Part shown: in pieces, positions 36,122 through 46,391 of the stretch
Layout: every line of letters starts with the position of its first letter
Position numbering within the stretch: the stretch's first letter is position 1
Assembly: GCF_900103255.1 (NCBI RefSeq)
Contig: NZ_FMWS01000016.1
Span: forward strand, 62,001 to 126,000
Source: Gilliamella bombi
GTDB lineage: Bacteria > Pseudomonadota > Gammaproteobacteria > Enterobacterales > Orbaceae
Direction of reading: 5' to 3'
Length of the DNA: 64,000 nucleotides
Notes under the pieces: model-generated
What the model saw: the letters and a program-made list of their open reading frames with translations, nothing else
The model's database searches: none
What the model was told of the DNA's origin: nothing
Position numbers and translations under genes: made by a program

Positions 36122-37141
36122 ATGATTATGAAAAAAGATGCTGTAGTAACAGTAATTGGCGCTGGATCTTATGGGACCTCTTTAGCTATTTTGCTGGCTC
36201 GAAATGGTCACTCAACTTTATTATGGGGGCACAATCCTGATAAAATGACCATTTTGCAGCATGATAGGCAAAACAAACAGTTTCTACCGAATATTCCTTT
36301 CCCAAATCTGTTACAAATTGAAACTGATTTAAAAACGGCAGTTTTAGCTGCGCCAATTTTACTTATTGTGGTGCCAAGTCATGCTTTTGCAAGTATTTTG
36401 ACTCAAATCAAACCTTTTTTACGCCAAGATACAAAAATTGTCTGGGCTACAAAAGGACTTGAAGTTAATACTGGCCGATTATTACAAGATGTTGCAGAGG
36501 AGATTTTGGGCAATAAGATTCCATTAGCGGTCATTTCTGGTCCTACTTTTGCTAAAGAAGTCGCATCTGGATTACCAACAGCTGTAACTGTAGCATCAAC
36601 TAATGAGCATTTTTTAAATCAACTGCAAACTTTGTTTCATTGTAGCAAAAGCTTCCGAGTCTATAGCAGCAAAGATTTTATTGGAGTGCAACTTGGTGGT
36701 GCAATCAAAAATGTTATCGCTATTGGTGCTGGATTATCTGATGGTCTTGGCTTTGGAGCCAATGCTAGAACAGCATTAATTACACGTGGACTTGCCGAAA
36801 TGATGCGTTTAGGTGCAGTATTGGGGGCAGATCCAGCAACCTTTATGGGAATGGCAGGATTAGGTGATTTGGTTTTAACTTGTACCGATGATCAATCCCG
36901 TAATCGTCGTTTTGGAATGTTACTTGGCCAAAATAAATCCATTCAAGAAGCTCAAGATGCTATTGGCCAAGTTGTTGAAGGTCGCAATAATACAAAAGAA
37001 GTCTGGTTATTAGCTCAAAAATATCATGTAGATATGCCTATCACTGAACAAATTTATCAAGTTATTTATGAAAATAAAGATCCAAAACAAGCCGCAGTGG
37101 CATTACTTAGGCGTTCACAAAAAGAAGAACTAAAAAGCTAA
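36122..37141 (+). CDS. gpsA: Glycerol-3-phosphate dehydrogenase [NAD(P)+] GpsA
   Basis: GpsA reduces dihydroxyacetone phosphate to sn-glycerol-3-phosphate for phospholipid synthesis. The 339 residues equal the E. coli length. The nucleotide loop [12 protein letters not shown] is near residue 11, the catalytic Lys lies in [11 protein letters not shown] near 197, and substrate-binding SRNRRFG lies near 260. An ATG two codons downstream (36128) is an equally possible start. A solo 38-bp repeat begins right after the stop. Confidence 0.95.
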   Translation: MIMKKDAVVTVIGAGSYGTSLAILLARNGHSTLLWGHNPDKMTILQHDRQNKQFLPNIPFPNLLQIETDLKTAVLAAPILLIVVPSHAFASILTQIKPFLRQDTKIVWATKGLEVNTGRLLQDVAEEILGNKIPLAVISGPTFAKEVASGLPTAVTVASTNEHFLNQLQTLFHCSKSFRVYSSKDFIGVQLGGAIKNVIAIGAGLSDGLGFGANARTALITRGLAEMMRLGAVLGADPATFMGMAGLGDLVLTCTDDQSRNRRFGMLLGQNKSIQEAQDAIGQVVEGRNNTKEVWLLAQKYHVDMPITEQIYQVIYENKDPKQAAVALLRRSQKEELKS

Positions 37142-37144
37142 TTT

Positions 37145-37182
37145 TTATACTCAAACACCTAGTTACCTGAAACTTTTTGACA
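37145..37182 (+). repeat. 38-bp intergenic repeat, copy C (solo)
   Basis: TTATACTCAAACACCTA then GTTACCTGAAACTTTTTGACA; differs from copy D at two positions. It fills most of the gap between convergent gpsA and the cyclodeaminase-like gene. Confidence 0.85.
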
Positions 37183-37211
37183 CAAAATTATACTAACTTG
37201 ATATCTGAGTA

Positions 37212-38186
37212 TTATAAAAACGTACCAATTCCTTTTTCTTTTGCTTTAAGATAAATATCGTAGCCAATATACACGTCTAATACAGCTGTACCAACAGTTT
37301 TAAACAGCGTGACTTGCTGATCATTTAGACGGCATTGGGTTGGATCTATCACTAAATCTCCTAACTCTAAAAAATCATCTTCTGATACCAATTTTTGTTT
37401 AATTGGATCAATAATATCACCTGCTTCAGCAAATACGCCTTCTTTAGTATCAACTACCCGAATATTAGCCTTTTCAACTACACATTCAGGAATTTCATGC
37501 ATTTCTGGCGTATAAGCACCCACTCCATTAACGTGCGTGCCAGGTTTTACTTTTTCGCCATTAAATGTCACAACTTTTGAGGTTGTAACCGAAGTAATAA
37601 TATCAGCTTGACTAATGTCATCATCCAAATTTTTTGAAAAATAAAGGTTAGTAGAAAAATGAGCAAAACGATATTTCATCTCTTCTGTAAATTGTTCCGC
37701 TTTTTGTGTATCAATATCAAAAATAGCGACATCAGTAAGTGAACGAACAGTTAACATTGCCTCTAATTGAGATACAGCTTGCCCACCAGTACCTATCAAC
37801 ACTGCTCGACTAGCATTTTTACGCGCCAGCAAATCGGTTGCTGCACCTTGAACGGCTCCTGTACGAAGCTGAGTGACAAAAGTGCCATCTAACATAGCAC
37901 AGACTTCACCTGTTTGCGGATCTAACATTAAAACTTGAGCTGGTACTGATGGTTTACCCAATTTAGGATTGTCAGGAAATACCGAAACAATTTTTATACC
38001 CACAATATCGCTACCTTTAATATGTGCGGGCATAAACAAGGATTGTCCCTTTTGCATATCAAAATTTATTCGTAACGGCACATCACTGTTTCCTTGGCTA
38101 TAGATTTTCAAAGCTTGTTTATCTGCAGCTATCGCATCTTTCATTGTATAAAATCTTTCAATATCATTGGCCGTTAAAATAAGCAT
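37212..38186 (-). CDS. Ornithine cyclodeaminase / mu-crystallin family dehydrogenase
   Basis: A 324-residue NAD(P)-dependent protein. The nucleotide loop VLIGTGGQAVSQ is near residue 130, and the family segments DGTFVTQLRTGA and NGVGAYTPEMHEI are present. Members convert ornithine to proline, reduce imines of amino acids, or act as alanine dehydrogenases; the sequence alone does not say which. It stands alone on the minus strand between gpsA and aas. Start ATG follows AAGGAA. Given the ornithine-type decarboxylase and racemase at 48-52 kb, an ornithine-related role is attractive but unproven. Confidence 0.8.
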   Translation of the reverse strand: MLILTANDIERFYTMKDAIAADKQALKIYSQGNSDVPLRINFDMQKGQSLFMPAHIKGSDIVGIKIVSVFPDNPKLGKPSVPAQVLMLDPQTGEVCAMLDGTFVTQLRTGAVQGAATDLLARKNASRAVLIGTGGQAVSQLEAMLTVRSLTDVAIFDIDTQKAEQFTEEMKYRFAHFSTNLYFSKNLDDDISQADIITSVTTSKVVTFNGEKVKPGTHVNGVGAYTPEMHEIPECVVEKANIRVVDTKEGVFAEAGDIIDPIKQKLVSEDDFLELGDLVIDPTQCRLNDQQVTLFKTVGTAVLDVYIGYDIYLKAKEKGIGTFL

Positions 38187-38375
38187 TTTTATTCCTTAAT
38201 TGATTTTCTATATTTTTTGAACTTTAGTATCTATTATCTATTTTTTAGATCAAGATTTATTGTTAATTAAACCATAAAAAACTGTTTTATATAACAAAAA
38301 TCGCAGTTCTTGTATATCTTCTATATTTTCACTATTATTACAGCGTGTAATATTGCACGATATTTGAGAAATCAG

Positions 38376-40517
38376 ATGCTATTTAAAATATTAAAATTTT
38401 TCTTAAAGATCCTATTTCATGTAAGAATTCATGGTAATTTTGAAAACTTAAAACAAGATAGACTTCTCATTACCCCTAATCATGTATCTTTTCTTGATGG
38501 TATTCTAATCGGCGTATTTTTACCCGTAAGACCAGTCTTTGCTATTTATTCGGGTTATATTAATCATTGGTTAGTTCGCTTAGCAAAGCGTTATGTTGAT
38601 TTTGTGCCAATGGACCCAGTCAGTCCAATGGCAATTAAGCGATTAGTTCGAGAAATCGAAAAAGGTCGTCCTATAGTGATCTTTCCCGAAGGAAGAATTA
38701 CTATAACTGGCTCATTAATGAAAATTTATGATGGTGCTGCTTTTGTTGCTGCTCGCTCTCAAGCTACCATTGTACCAGTGTGGATCGAAGGCGCTGAATT
38801 TACTTTAACTAGTCGTTTAAAAGGTTTATTTAAACGTCGTTTATTCCCTAAAATAACCATTCATGTACTTAACCCTACATCTATTCCGATGCCCGATGCG
38901 CCTAAAGCTAGTGAAAGGCGTTATATTGCAGGTGAAAAACTTCATCAAATTATGATGAATGCACGCATGGCAAGTCGTCCAAAATTAACGCTGTTTGAAG
39001 CATTATTAGAAGCACAAGTTCGCTATGGCGTGAAATCAAGAATGGTACAAGATCCTACAACTAACGAAGCATCTTATCGCAATTTATTAAAACAAATTAT
39101 AGGTGTTAGTTGTATTATTGCCAAAATTACTAAAAATAAAGAGCGAGTAGGTGTTTTATTACCCAATGCAACTATTACTGTTGCAACTATTTTTGGTTTG
39201 TCAGTAAAAAATCGAACTCCAGCAATGCTTAACTATACTGCGGGAACAAAAGGCTTAAACTGTGCCATTACTGCTGCTGAAATCAAAACGATTATTACTT
39301 CACGCAAATTTATTAGAAAAGGTAAACTTGATTATCTACTTGAAGAAATCAAAGACGTTAAGTGGTGTTTTCTTGAAGATTTGCGTAAGAACTTAACTTT
39401 AAAAGATAAGCTTTATGTTGCAGTGCATCAATATATTCCACGCTTAATTAAATACCAACAATCAAGCGATGACGAAGCACTAGTACTGTTTACCTCTGGT
39501 TCAGAGGGAAACCCTAAAGGTGTTGCTCATAGTCATGGAAGCCTACTTGCTAATGTTGAACAAATTCGAACGGTTATAGATCCAACCCCTGCAGATCGCT
39601 TCATGTCGGCTCTACCATTATTCCATGCTTTTGGTATTACAGCAGGATTATTTTTACCGCTATTTTCAGGTAGCCGTACATTTTTATATCCAAATCCATT
39701 ACATTACCGTATGGTCCCTGAAATTATTTATGACCAAAATTGTACGGTTTTATTTGGTACGCCAACTTTCTTGGCAAACTATGCCCGTTATGCGCACCCA
39801 TATGATTTTATGCGTTTACGCTATGTTGTTGCAGGTGCCGAAAAATTATCAGATGCAGTACGAGAACAATGGAAAGATAAATATGGTATTCGTATTTTAG
39901 AAGGTTATGGCGTTACCGAGTGTGCACCTGTTGTAGCCCTTAATGTTCCTATGGCATTTAAAGCTGGGACTGTAGGGCGATTACTTCCAGGCATGGTATC
40001 AAGATTAATTCACATTCCGGGCATTAGCGATGGAGGCCAATTGCAAGTCAAAGGACCTAATGTGATGAAAGGTTATTTACGGGTGGAAAATCCGGGCAAA
40101 CTTGAAGAACCAGTAGCAGTTGATGAAAATGGACAAGCCGAAAAAGGTTGGTATGATACCGGTGATATCGTTGCTATTGATAGTGAGGGGTTTTTGACAA
40201 TTAAAGGACGCTTGAAACGATTTGCCAAAATCGCCGGTGAAATGGTTTCATTAGAAAGTGTTGAATCCTTAGCAAAAAAAGTTGACTCTGATGCAATGCA
40301 CGGTGCAACAGTTAAAGCCGATGCAGCTAAAGGGGAAGCAATTGTCTTATTTACTACCTCAACAAAATTAAATCGAGAGCAACTTAATCAGGCATCTCAA
40401 GAATTGGGCATTCCAGCACTAGCTATTCCTCGTGATATTCGTATAGTAAAAGAGTTACCGCTACTAGGTACGGGGAAAATTGATTTTATTACTTTACGAA
40501 AAATGGCTGATGAATAA
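38376..40517 (+). CDS. aas: Bifunctional acyltransferase/acyl-ACP synthetase Aas
   Basis: Aas re-acylates 2-acyl-lysophosphatidylethanolamine at the inner membrane using acyl-ACP it makes itself. The 713 residues (E. coli 719) hold a PlsC-like N-terminal half with NHVSFLDG near 38 and [11 protein letters not shown] near 103, and an AMP-forming C-terminal half with [17 protein letters not shown] near 390, [10 protein letters not shown] near 530 and YDTGDI near 610. I start at ATG 38376, which aligns with E. coli MLFSFF, rather than an upstream TTG. lplT follows at 15 bases; the order is reversed compared with E. coli. Confidence 0.92.
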   Translation: MLFKILKFFLKILFHVRIHGNFENLKQDRLLITPNHVSFLDGILIGVFLPVRPVFAIYSGYINHWLVRLAKRYVDFVPMDPVSPMAIKRLVREIEKGRPIVIFPEGRITITGSLMKIYDGAAFVAARSQATIVPVWIEGAEFTLTSRLKGLFKRRLFPKITIHVLNPTSIPMPDAPKASERRYIAGEKLHQIMMNARMASRPKLTLFEALLEAQVRYGVKSRMVQDPTTNEASYRNLLKQIIGVSCIIAKITKNKERVGVLLPNATITVATIFGLSVKNRTPAMLNYTAGTKGLNCAITAAEIKTIITSRKFIRKGKLDYLLEEIKDVKWCFLEDLRKNLTLKDKLYVAVHQYIPRLIKYQQSSDDEALVLFTSGSEGNPKGVAHSHGSLLANVEQIRTVIDPTPADRFMSALPLFHAFGITAGLFLPLFSGSRTFLYPNPLHYRMVPEIIYDQNCTVLFGTPTFLANYARYAHPYDFMRLRYVVAGAEKLSDAVREQWKDKYGIRILEGYGVTECAPVVALNVPMAFKAGTVGRLLPGMVSRLIHIPGISDGGQLQVKGPNVMKGYLRVENPGKLEEPVAVDENGQAEKGWYDTGDIVAIDSEGFLTIKGRLKRFAKIAGEMVSLESVESLAKKVDSDAMHGATVKADAAKGEAIVLFTTSTKLNREQLNQASQELGIPALAIPRDIRIVKELPLLGTGKIDFITLRKMADE

Positions 40518-40532
40518 ACTAAAGGATGTCAC

Positions 40533-41720
40533 ATGAAACAACATTCTCTATTAAGCAAAGGCATGGTTGCAACCATGCTTGCGCAGTTTTTTTCAGCATT
40601 TGCTGATAATGCAATCTTTTTTGCTATTTTAGCTTTCATTAAGAATTTACATTATCCAACATGGAGCCAATCGGTATTACAAATTAGTTTTGTCGCACCG
40701 TTTATCATACTTTCACCTTTTGTGGGGCAATTTGCTGACAGCATGTCAAAAGGCAAAGCAATGATGATTTCAAATAGCATCAAATTATTAGGTGCAGGTT
40801 GTATTTGTTTAAATATAAGTCCTTTTGTTGGTTACTTTTTAGTTGGTATAGGTGCTGCGGCCTACTCTCCCGCTAAATATGGAATTTTAGGCGAACTAAC
40901 TACAGGTGATAATTTAGTTAAAGCAAATGGGTTAATAGAAGCATCAACCATTGCCGCCATTTTACTTGGTTCGCTAGCTGGTGGTCATATTGCCGATCTT
41001 AATGTGAGCGCTTCCTTACTTGTGTGCGTGTTAGTGTATGGGCTAGCTGTTATTGCTAATTTTTTTATTCCTAAATTACCTGCTGCACGGCAAAATATTT
41101 CATGGCAATTTATCAATATGGTAAACGATTTTACTAATACATTAGAAATCATATGCAATAATAAACGTGTTTTATTTACACTATTGGGTACCAGTTTATT
41201 TTGGGGAGCTGGTATTACTTTACGTTTTCTATTAATTAGTTGGGTTCCAGCTATCTTAAATATTCATGACAACGCAACACCAACAAACCTTAATGCAATC
41301 GTTGCTATCGGTATTGTTATTGGCGCAGGTCTAGCTAGTACATTTATTAATATTAACAACACATTACGCTGCGTTCCTGCTGGTATAATGATGGGTATAG
41401 CGGTAATTGCCTTCACTTTGCAAAGCAACATAATTTCGTCTTATATTTTACTCATTATTATCGGAGCATTAGGTGGCTTCTTTTTGGTACCATTAAATGC
41501 CTTTATTCAAAAAATAGGTAAAGAGTTAGTTGGTGCTGGTAGTGTTATTTCAGTGCAAAATTTAAGCGAATATACTGCAATGATGGTAATGTTAGGATTT
41601 TATACGTTAGCCGTTGCTTTAAATTTATCGGTTACTGCTATCGGTGTTGGTTTTGGAAGCTTATTTGCTTTAGTTATATTTTTATTATGGTTAGGATTAA
41701 AAAATAATGAATCACATTAA
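40533..41720 (+). CDS. lplT: Lysophospholipid transporter LplT
   Basis: A 395-residue, 12-helix major facilitator protein that flips lysophospholipids inward across the inner membrane for repair by Aas. It matches E. coli LplT (397), including the opening [17 protein letters not shown] and the loop [14 protein letters not shown] near residue 110. Start ATG follows AAAGGATG. Its 3' end overlaps murQ by 14 bases. Confidence 0.92.
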   Translation: MKQHSLLSKGMVATMLAQFFSAFADNAIFFAILAFIKNLHYPTWSQSVLQISFVAPFIILSPFVGQFADSMSKGKAMMISNSIKLLGAGCICLNISPFVGYFLVGIGAAAYSPAKYGILGELTTGDNLVKANGLIEASTIAAILLGSLAGGHIADLNVSASLLVCVLVYGLAVIANFFIPKLPAARQNISWQFINMVNDFTNTLEIICNNKRVLFTLLGTSLFWGAGITLRFLLISWVPAILNIHDNATPTNLNAIVAIGIVIGAGLASTFININNTLRCVPAGIMMGIAVIAFTLQSNIISSYILLIIIGALGGFFLVPLNAFIQKIGKELVGAGSVISVQNLSEYTAMMVMLGFYTLAVALNLSVTAIGVGFGSLFALVIFLLWLGLKNNESH

Positions 41721-42603
41721 TCTATCAGCAATGATAACAGAAAGTCGTAATCCTAATAGCGAAAAAATAGATAACTGTTCAACATTAGAAATACTACAAA
41801 TCATCAATAATGAAGATAAAAAAGTCGCATTGGCTATTGAAAAAGAGCTACCCAATATCGCAAAAGCCATTGATGCGATTAGTTTAGCATTTTCAAATCA
41901 AGGTAGACTAATCTATATAGGTGCTGGCACTTCAGGCCGATTAGGTATTTTAGATGCAAGTGAATGTCCACCAACTTATGGCACATCACCAGAACAAGTT
42001 ATTGGCTTAATTGCTGGAGGCAAAACAGCTATTTTTAAGGCAATTGAAAACGCCGAAGATAACCCAGAACTGGCAATTACTGACTTAAAAAACATTAATT
42101 TTAACTCAAATGACGTTTTAGTTGGCATTGCAGCTAGTGGGCGCACACCTTATGTAATAGGTGCTATGCAATATGCTAAATCAATTGGATCAACAGTGAT
42201 CAGCTTATGCTGTAACCCATTAGCACCAATGATTAATTTAGCCAATATTGCTATTACACCAATTGTTGGTGCAGAAGTAATTACTGGCTCCTCCAGAATG
42301 AAAGCAGGTACAGCACAAAAATTAGTCCTTAACATGTTAACCACTGCCAGCATGATAAAAATCGGCAAAGTCTATAGTAATTTAATGGTTGACGTACAAG
42401 CTACCAACGCAAAACTTGTTGAACGACAAATATCCATTGTTATGCAGGCTACCGATTGCAGTCGAGAAAAAGCCATTGCCGCATTAGCCGAAAGTAATAA
42501 GCATTGTAAAACTGCTATTTTGATGATTCTTTCAAGTTTAAATGCAGAGCAAGCCAGAGTGAGACTAAAAAAAGAAAATGGTTTTATTCGTCGAACACTG
42601 TAA
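41707..42603 (+). CDS. murQ: N-acetylmuramic acid 6-phosphate etherase MurQ
   Basis: MurQ cleaves the lactyl ether of MurNAc-6-phosphate during cell-wall recycling. The 298 residues equal the E. coli length. The sugar-isomerase motif [12 protein letters not shown] is near residue 73, the catalytic acid lies in LDASECPPT near 88, and the second motif [12 protein letters not shown] is near 140. It starts inside the lplT end. MurP, its usual PTS partner, is not next door; the nearby PTS gene is of the mannose type and broken. Confidence 0.93.
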   Translation: MNHINLSAMITESRNPNSEKIDNCSTLEILQIINNEDKKVALAIEKELPNIAKAIDAISLAFSNQGRLIYIGAGTSGRLGILDASECPPTYGTSPEQVIGLIAGGKTAIFKAIENAEDNPELAITDLKNINFNSNDVLVGIAASGRTPYVIGAMQYAKSIGSTVISLCCNPLAPMINLANIAITPIVGAEVITGSSRMKAGTAQKLVLNMLTTASMIKIGKVYSNLMVDVQATNAKLVERQISIVMQATDCSREKAIAALAESNKHCKTAILMILSSLNAEQARVRLKKENGFIRRTL

Positions 42604-42632
42604 GATAGACTAAATTTACTTTAATAAACAAT

Positions 42633-42649
42633 AAAAAACTAAGTTTTTT
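42633..42649 (+). terminator. AT-rich terminator after murQ
   Basis: AAAAAACT and AGTTTTTT pair around a single A, 30 bases after the murQ stop, with a T-run as the right arm. The stem is weak in GC, so the call is tentative. Confidence 0.45.
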
Positions 42650-42764
42650 ATAAAAATGTGATGCTCACATAATTTTTAACTTATTTTTTATTATAAAATA
42701 ACCAGATAATTTTATTTTACATACTTTATATTATGCAATTAATATAAAATTAGGAGGTCGTTAT

Positions 42765-43226
42765 ATGGTTGGAATCATCCTAGCAACTCATGGTGAGTTT
42801 GCGGAAGGTATTCTACAATCAGGATCGATGATATTTGGAGAGCAAGAAAATGTTAAAGCTGTTACCTTGCACCCAAGTGATAGTCCTGAAAGTTTAAAAG
42901 AACGAATGCTTGAAGCCATTGCAACATTTGCTAATCAAGAAGAAGTCCTGTTTTTAGTAGATTTATGGGGAGGGACACCATTTAATCAGGCTAACAATTT
43001 ATGTGGTGAACATAGTAATTGAGCTATTGTTGCTGGTTTAAATTTACCAATGTTAATTGAAGCCTATTCTTCTCGTTTTTCAATGGAAACGGCGAAAGAA
43101 ATTGCTGCCGCAATTATTGAACCAAGCAAAGAAGGTGTTCGAACAACAGTCGAAATACCAACACAATCTTCTGTTTCTACTAAAAACGCAAATACTATCC
43201 CCGATGGAACAGTACTTGGATTTTGA
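42765..43226 (+). pseudogene. Decayed mannose-family PTS EIIA(B) gene with in-frame TGA and missing IIB
   Basis: The frame starts after a strong AGGAGG and gives a mannose-type IIA domain with the phospho-His in LATHGE at residue 9 and LVDLWGGTPFNQANNL near 70. Codon 86 (43020-43022) is TGA where relatives usually have Trp, in the context HSN-stop-AIVAGLNLPMLIEAY. The same frame then continues for 67 codons with good family similarity (SRFSMETAKEIAAAIIE) and ends IPDGTVLGF. In intact ManX/ManL proteins this linker leads into a IIB domain, which is absent here, as are manY and manZ. I read it as a pseudogene; readthrough of TGA as Trp is possible but would still lack IIB. Confidence 0.8.
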
Positions 43227-43401
43227 TGTTTTAAAGAGAGCTTTTTTTCACAAAAAGAACAAAAAATAAAAATCACTATTTTATTATATTTATCGATTTC
43301 CACTTAAATTAAATAAATTATAGTTAGTATAATTTTTTTCCACTCTTTTTTAAGTTAGTTTAAGTCAATCAATATAACACCGCTTCATCAACAAACAGCC
43401 A

Positions 43402-43429
43402 TTGCACTTTTTGCTAGAAAGAGTATAAT
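43402..43429 (+). promoter_or_regulatory. Sigma-70 promoter of the rpsP operon
   Basis: TTGCAC (43402-43407) and a perfect TATAAT (43424-43429) are separated by 16 bases. The leader of about 60 bases ends in AAGAGGATGTT before the rpsP ATG. Confidence 0.8.
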
Positions 43430-43494
43430 TCTGGGGCTTTGATTTTGTCCGTGTTGGGCAGGAAAAAGATTATTTTTTAATTTAAGAGGATGTT

Positions 43495-43743
43495 ATGGTA
43501 ACTATTCGTTTAGCTCGTGGTGGCTCTAAAAAGCGCCCTTTTTATCAAGTAGTTGTCACTGATAGCCGTAACCCACGTGATGGCCGTTTTATTGAGCGCG
43601 TTGGCTTTTTTAATCCAATTGCACAAGGTAAAGCAGAAGAATTACGTTTAGATCTTGATCGCGTAAATCATTGGGTTGGTTTAGGTGCAACTGTTTCTGA
43701 TCGTGTTAATGCACTAATTAAACAAGCACAAAAAGCTGCTTAA
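43495..43743 (+). CDS. rpsP: 30S ribosomal protein S16
   Basis: The 82 residues ([20 protein letters not shown], then [18 protein letters not shown]) match S16 of E. coli in sequence and length. S16 is needed for 30S assembly. First gene of rpsP-rimM-trmD-rplS. Confidence 0.98.
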   Translation: MVTIRLARGGSKKRPFYQVVVTDSRNPRDGRFIERVGFFNPIAQGKAEELRLDLDRVNHWVGLGATVSDRVNALIKQAQKAA

Positions 43744-43766
43744 TTTAGTAATTGATAATCACTGTA

Positions 43767-44297
43767 ATGATGAATACTGAGAATCTTATTGTTGTTGGTA
43801 AACTTGGTTCAAGCTACGGCATTCGCGGATGGCTCAGAATTTTTTCGTTTACAGAATTCCCAGATAGCATTTTTGATTACACTCCTTGGTATATCCAGCA
43901 TGCTGGGCAATGGCAAGAGGTAATTGTAGAGAGCTTTAAACCGCATAATCATGATATGATTGTAAAACTTAAAGGCATTGATGATCGTGATCAAGCCATT
44001 GCATTAACCAATATTGAAGTGTTTGTTGATGCAGGAAAATTACCAACACTTAGCAATGGTGATTTTTATTGGAAAGATCTCATTGGGTGCCGAGTTAAAA
44101 CAATTAATAACTATGATTTAGGACTGGTAACTGACTTGATGGAAACCGGATCTAACGATGTATTAGTGGTTAAAGCAAATCTAAAAGATGCATTTGGAGC
44201 AACAGAACGTTTAATCCCTTTTGTTGATAATCAATTTATAAAACAAGTTGATTTAACAACAAAAATGATTGTGGTCGATTGGGATCCTGCTTTTTAA
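43767..44297 (+). CDS. rimM: 16S rRNA-processing/ribosome maturation factor RimM
   Basis: RimM binds S19 and helps mature the 30S head. The protein has two beta-barrel parts: [20 protein letters not shown] near the start, and a PRC-barrel with [10 protein letters not shown] and [19 protein letters not shown]. About 176 residues from the first of two adjacent ATGs (43767/43770). An in-frame TTG at 43752 is less likely. The end DWDPAF matches the E. coli DWDPGF terminus. Confidence 0.94.
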   Translation: MMNTENLIVVGKLGSSYGIRGWLRIFSFTEFPDSIFDYTPWYIQHAGQWQEVIVESFKPHNHDMIVKLKGIDDRDQAIALTNIEVFVDAGKLPTLSNGDFYWKDLIGCRVKTINNYDLGLVTDLMETGSNDVLVVKANLKDAFGATERLIPFVDNQFIKQVDLTTKMIVVDWDPAF

Positions 44298-44313
44298 TTG
44301 GTAAGGTAAAACT

Positions 44314-45066
44314 ATGTGGATTGGCGTAATTAGCCTTTTTCCCGAAATGTTTCAAGCTATTACCTGTTATGGCGTAACTGGTCGAGCCGTTAAAAATGGG
44401 CTGTTAACAGTAGAGTATTGGAACCCTCGCGATTTTGCGCATGATAAGCATAAGACTGTCGATGATAGGCCTTATGGTGGTGGTCCTGGCATGTTAATGA
44501 TGGTACAACCACTTAAAGATGCAATTCATGCGGCAAAAACAGTGGCAGGTAACAATACAAAAGTAATCTATCTTTCCCCACAAGGGCGCAAATTAGACCA
44601 ACAAGGTGTTTGCGAATTGTCACAAAATAAAAATTTAATTTTGATTTGTGGACGATACGAAGGTATAGATGAACGCGTTATTCAAACCGAAATTGACGAA
44701 GAATGGTCAATTGGGGACTACGTGTTAAGTGGTGGTGAAATACCAGCGATGACCATGATTGATGCATTAGCAAGGTTTATTCCTGGCGTGCTAAATCACC
44801 AATCATCGGCAAAAGAAGACTCTTTTGTTAACGGTTTACTTGACTATCCACACTATACTCGTCCTGAGGTATTAGATGGAATGGCGGTACCTGACGTATT
44901 AATGTCTGGTCACCATGAAGCGATTCGTCGCTGGCGATTAAAACAATCACTAGGACGAACTTGGTTAAGAAGAGAAGATCTTCTTGCAAATCTAGCTCTG
45001 ACTGATGAAGAGCAATGTTTACTCGCTGAATTCCAACAAGAATACAGTGACAAACTAAGCAATTAA
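44314..45066 (+). CDS. trmD: tRNA (guanine-37-N1)-methyltransferase TrmD
   Basis: TrmD methylates G37 of several tRNAs and prevents +1 frameshifting. The 250 residues (E. coli 255) carry the trefoil-knot SAM site: [12 protein letters not shown] near 88, [13 protein letters not shown] near 110 and [10 protein letters not shown] near 133. Start ATG follows AAGG. It is the third gene of the operon. Confidence 0.97.
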   Translation: MWIGVISLFPEMFQAITCYGVTGRAVKNGLLTVEYWNPRDFAHDKHKTVDDRPYGGGPGMLMMVQPLKDAIHAAKTVAGNNTKVIYLSPQGRKLDQQGVCELSQNKNLILICGRYEGIDERVIQTEIDEEWSIGDYVLSGGEIPAMTMIDALARFIPGVLNHQSSAKEDSFVNGLLDYPHYTRPEVLDGMAVPDVLMSGHHEAIRRWRLKQSLGRTWLRREDLLANLALTDEEQCLLAEFQQEYSDKLSN

Positions 45067-45097
45067 TATTTCAGTATAACTAGTAAGAGATAATATT

Positions 45098-45448
45098 ATG
45101 AAAAATGCAATTATTCAGCAATTAGAACAAGAACAAATGAAAAAAGACATCCCGTCTTTTCGCCCTGGTGACACGGTTGAAGTAAAAGTATGGGTTGTTG
45201 AAGGTAACAAAAAACGTCTTCAAGCTTATGAAGGTGTTGTTATTGGCATTCGCAACCGTGGTTTGCACTCTGCATTTACCGTACGTAAGATTTCGAATGG
45301 TGAAGGTGTTGAACGAGTATTCCAAACTCACTCACCAATTGTTGATTCAATTACTGTGAAACGTCGTGGTCAAGTACGTCAAGCTAAACTTTACTACTTA
45401 CGCGAACTTCGTGGTAAAGCAGCTCGTATCAAAGAGCGCCTTAACTAA
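45098..45448 (+). CDS. rplS: 50S ribosomal protein L19
   Basis: The 116 residues ([38 protein letters not shown], and the basic end [12 protein letters not shown]) match bacterial L19, located at the subunit interface. Last gene of the operon; a terminator follows. Confidence 0.98.
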   Translation: MKNAIIQQLEQEQMKKDIPSFRPGDTVEVKVWVVEGNKKRLQAYEGVVIGIRNRGLHSAFTVRKISNGEGVERVFQTHSPIVDSITVKRRGQVRQAKLYYLRELRGKAARIKERLN

Positions 45449-45500
45449 ATTTTATTGGTTTAATTGTCTAAAACCAATTAAAAAATATCAGATTAAACAT

Positions 45501-45525
45501 GGTCACCTTTTTGGTGGCCGTTTTT
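45501..45525 (+). terminator. Terminator of the rpsP operon
   Basis: GGTCACC and GGTGGCC pair (one G-U) around TTTTT, followed by GTTTTT. A second weaker hairpin, ATTGGTTT with AAACCAAT, lies just upstream at about 45453-45479. Confidence 0.82.
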
Positions 45526-45611
45526 GTATCTAACAAAAATCATTCCCTAGCAACTAATAATGTTAACAAAATTAAAGGGAATTTAATTGTTATTCTTTGA
45601 AAGGTAACACT

Positions 45612-46214
45612 ATGGATGACTATCTTGTTAATATCCTTGCCACAACTGTAAAGCTATTTGCATTAATGACACCTCCTGCTGTTTTAAGTGCATTTTTAAG
45701 TGGCACAAAACAATACGACGAACAGCTTAGACGCAAAACAGCACTCAAAACATCCTGTGCCGTATTTATCATAGGTATAGTGCTATTCTTTTTTGGTAAT
45801 ACCATGTTTAGTGTCTTTGGTTTTACTCTTGATGCATTCCGAATTGGTTCTGGAGCGTTGCTATTTATCACTGCAGTGTCACTAATGAATGATTCTCCAG
45901 AAAAGAACAAAATTAACAGTGATGACGATATCAGTGTTGTACCCCTTGCAATTCCACTTTGTATGGGACCCGCTTCCATTGGTACTATCATTGTTATGGG
46001 AACAAGCTCCGTAGGCTTTGCAGCCAATATGATTGGCGCTGTTTCTTTATTCATTGCATCTTCAGGAATTTATGCAATGCTATTATGTGCAAAAAGTATT
46101 GCTAAAGTATTAAAAAACACAGGTATTGCTATCTTATCAAAACTTACTGGGTTACTAATATCAGCTATTGCTGCGCAAGTCGTTTTTACGGGTGTATCAG
46201 CTTTTCTAAAATAA
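45612..46214 (+). CDS. MarC-family integral membrane protein
   Basis: A 200-residue, six-helix membrane protein of the MarC/YhgN family. Visible marks are FALMTPPAVLSAFL in the first helix pair and IPLCMGPASIGTIIV near residue 115, the family's repeated P-G turn. The function of the family is unsettled; despite the name MarC it is not an antibiotic-resistance factor, and some members were proposed as amino-acid or organic-solute channels. ATG 45612 with AAAGG upstream is preferred over a TTG five codons earlier. It stands alone after the rpsP operon. Confidence 0.8.
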   Translation: MDDYLVNILATTVKLFALMTPPAVLSAFLSGTKQYDEQLRRKTALKTSCAVFIIGIVLFFFGNTMFSVFGFTLDAFRIGSGALLFITAVSLMNDSPEKNKINSDDDISVVPLAIPLCMGPASIGTIIVMGTSSVGFAANMIGAVSLFIASSGIYAMLLCAKSIAKVLKNTGIAILSKLTGLLISAIAAQVVFTGVSAFLK

Positions 46215-46334
46215 CTTGTATCAGAAAGGATTTAATCAAGATTATACCAAGCAAACGCACTTAATTTAGTGCCTTAAAATAAAGATAAATCACAAATAGT
46301 AAAAACATTAATAATCTGATTTTAAAAATTAAAC

Positions 46335-46367
46335 GTAATCACCTAAACCGATTTATTAGGTGATTAC
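46335..46367. terminator. Perfect 12-bp hairpin between convergent marC-like gene and permease
   Basis: GTAATCACCTAA and TTAGGTGATTAC form a perfect 12-bp stem with a 9-base loop, 24 bases past the permease stop on the minus strand. The downstream T content is modest, so it is a likely but imperfect terminator. Confidence 0.55.
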
Positions 46368-46391
46368 AAACAAATTAATAGGTCAATAAAA

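Noticed and set aside
42656-42670. TGTGA-TGC-TCACA as a CRP site before the mannose PTS remnant
   Set aside because: The half sites are perfect but separated by three bases instead of six, so CRP could not bind both. It may be only a small hairpin.
43020-43022. TGA as a selenocysteine codon
   Set aside because: Relatives have Trp at this place, no selenocysteine-insertion hairpin is evident just downstream, and the gene also lacks its IIB domain.
43057-43269. Separate small ORF inside the decayed PTS gene
   Set aside because: It is an alternative frame of the IIA sequence; the family similarity is in the other frame.
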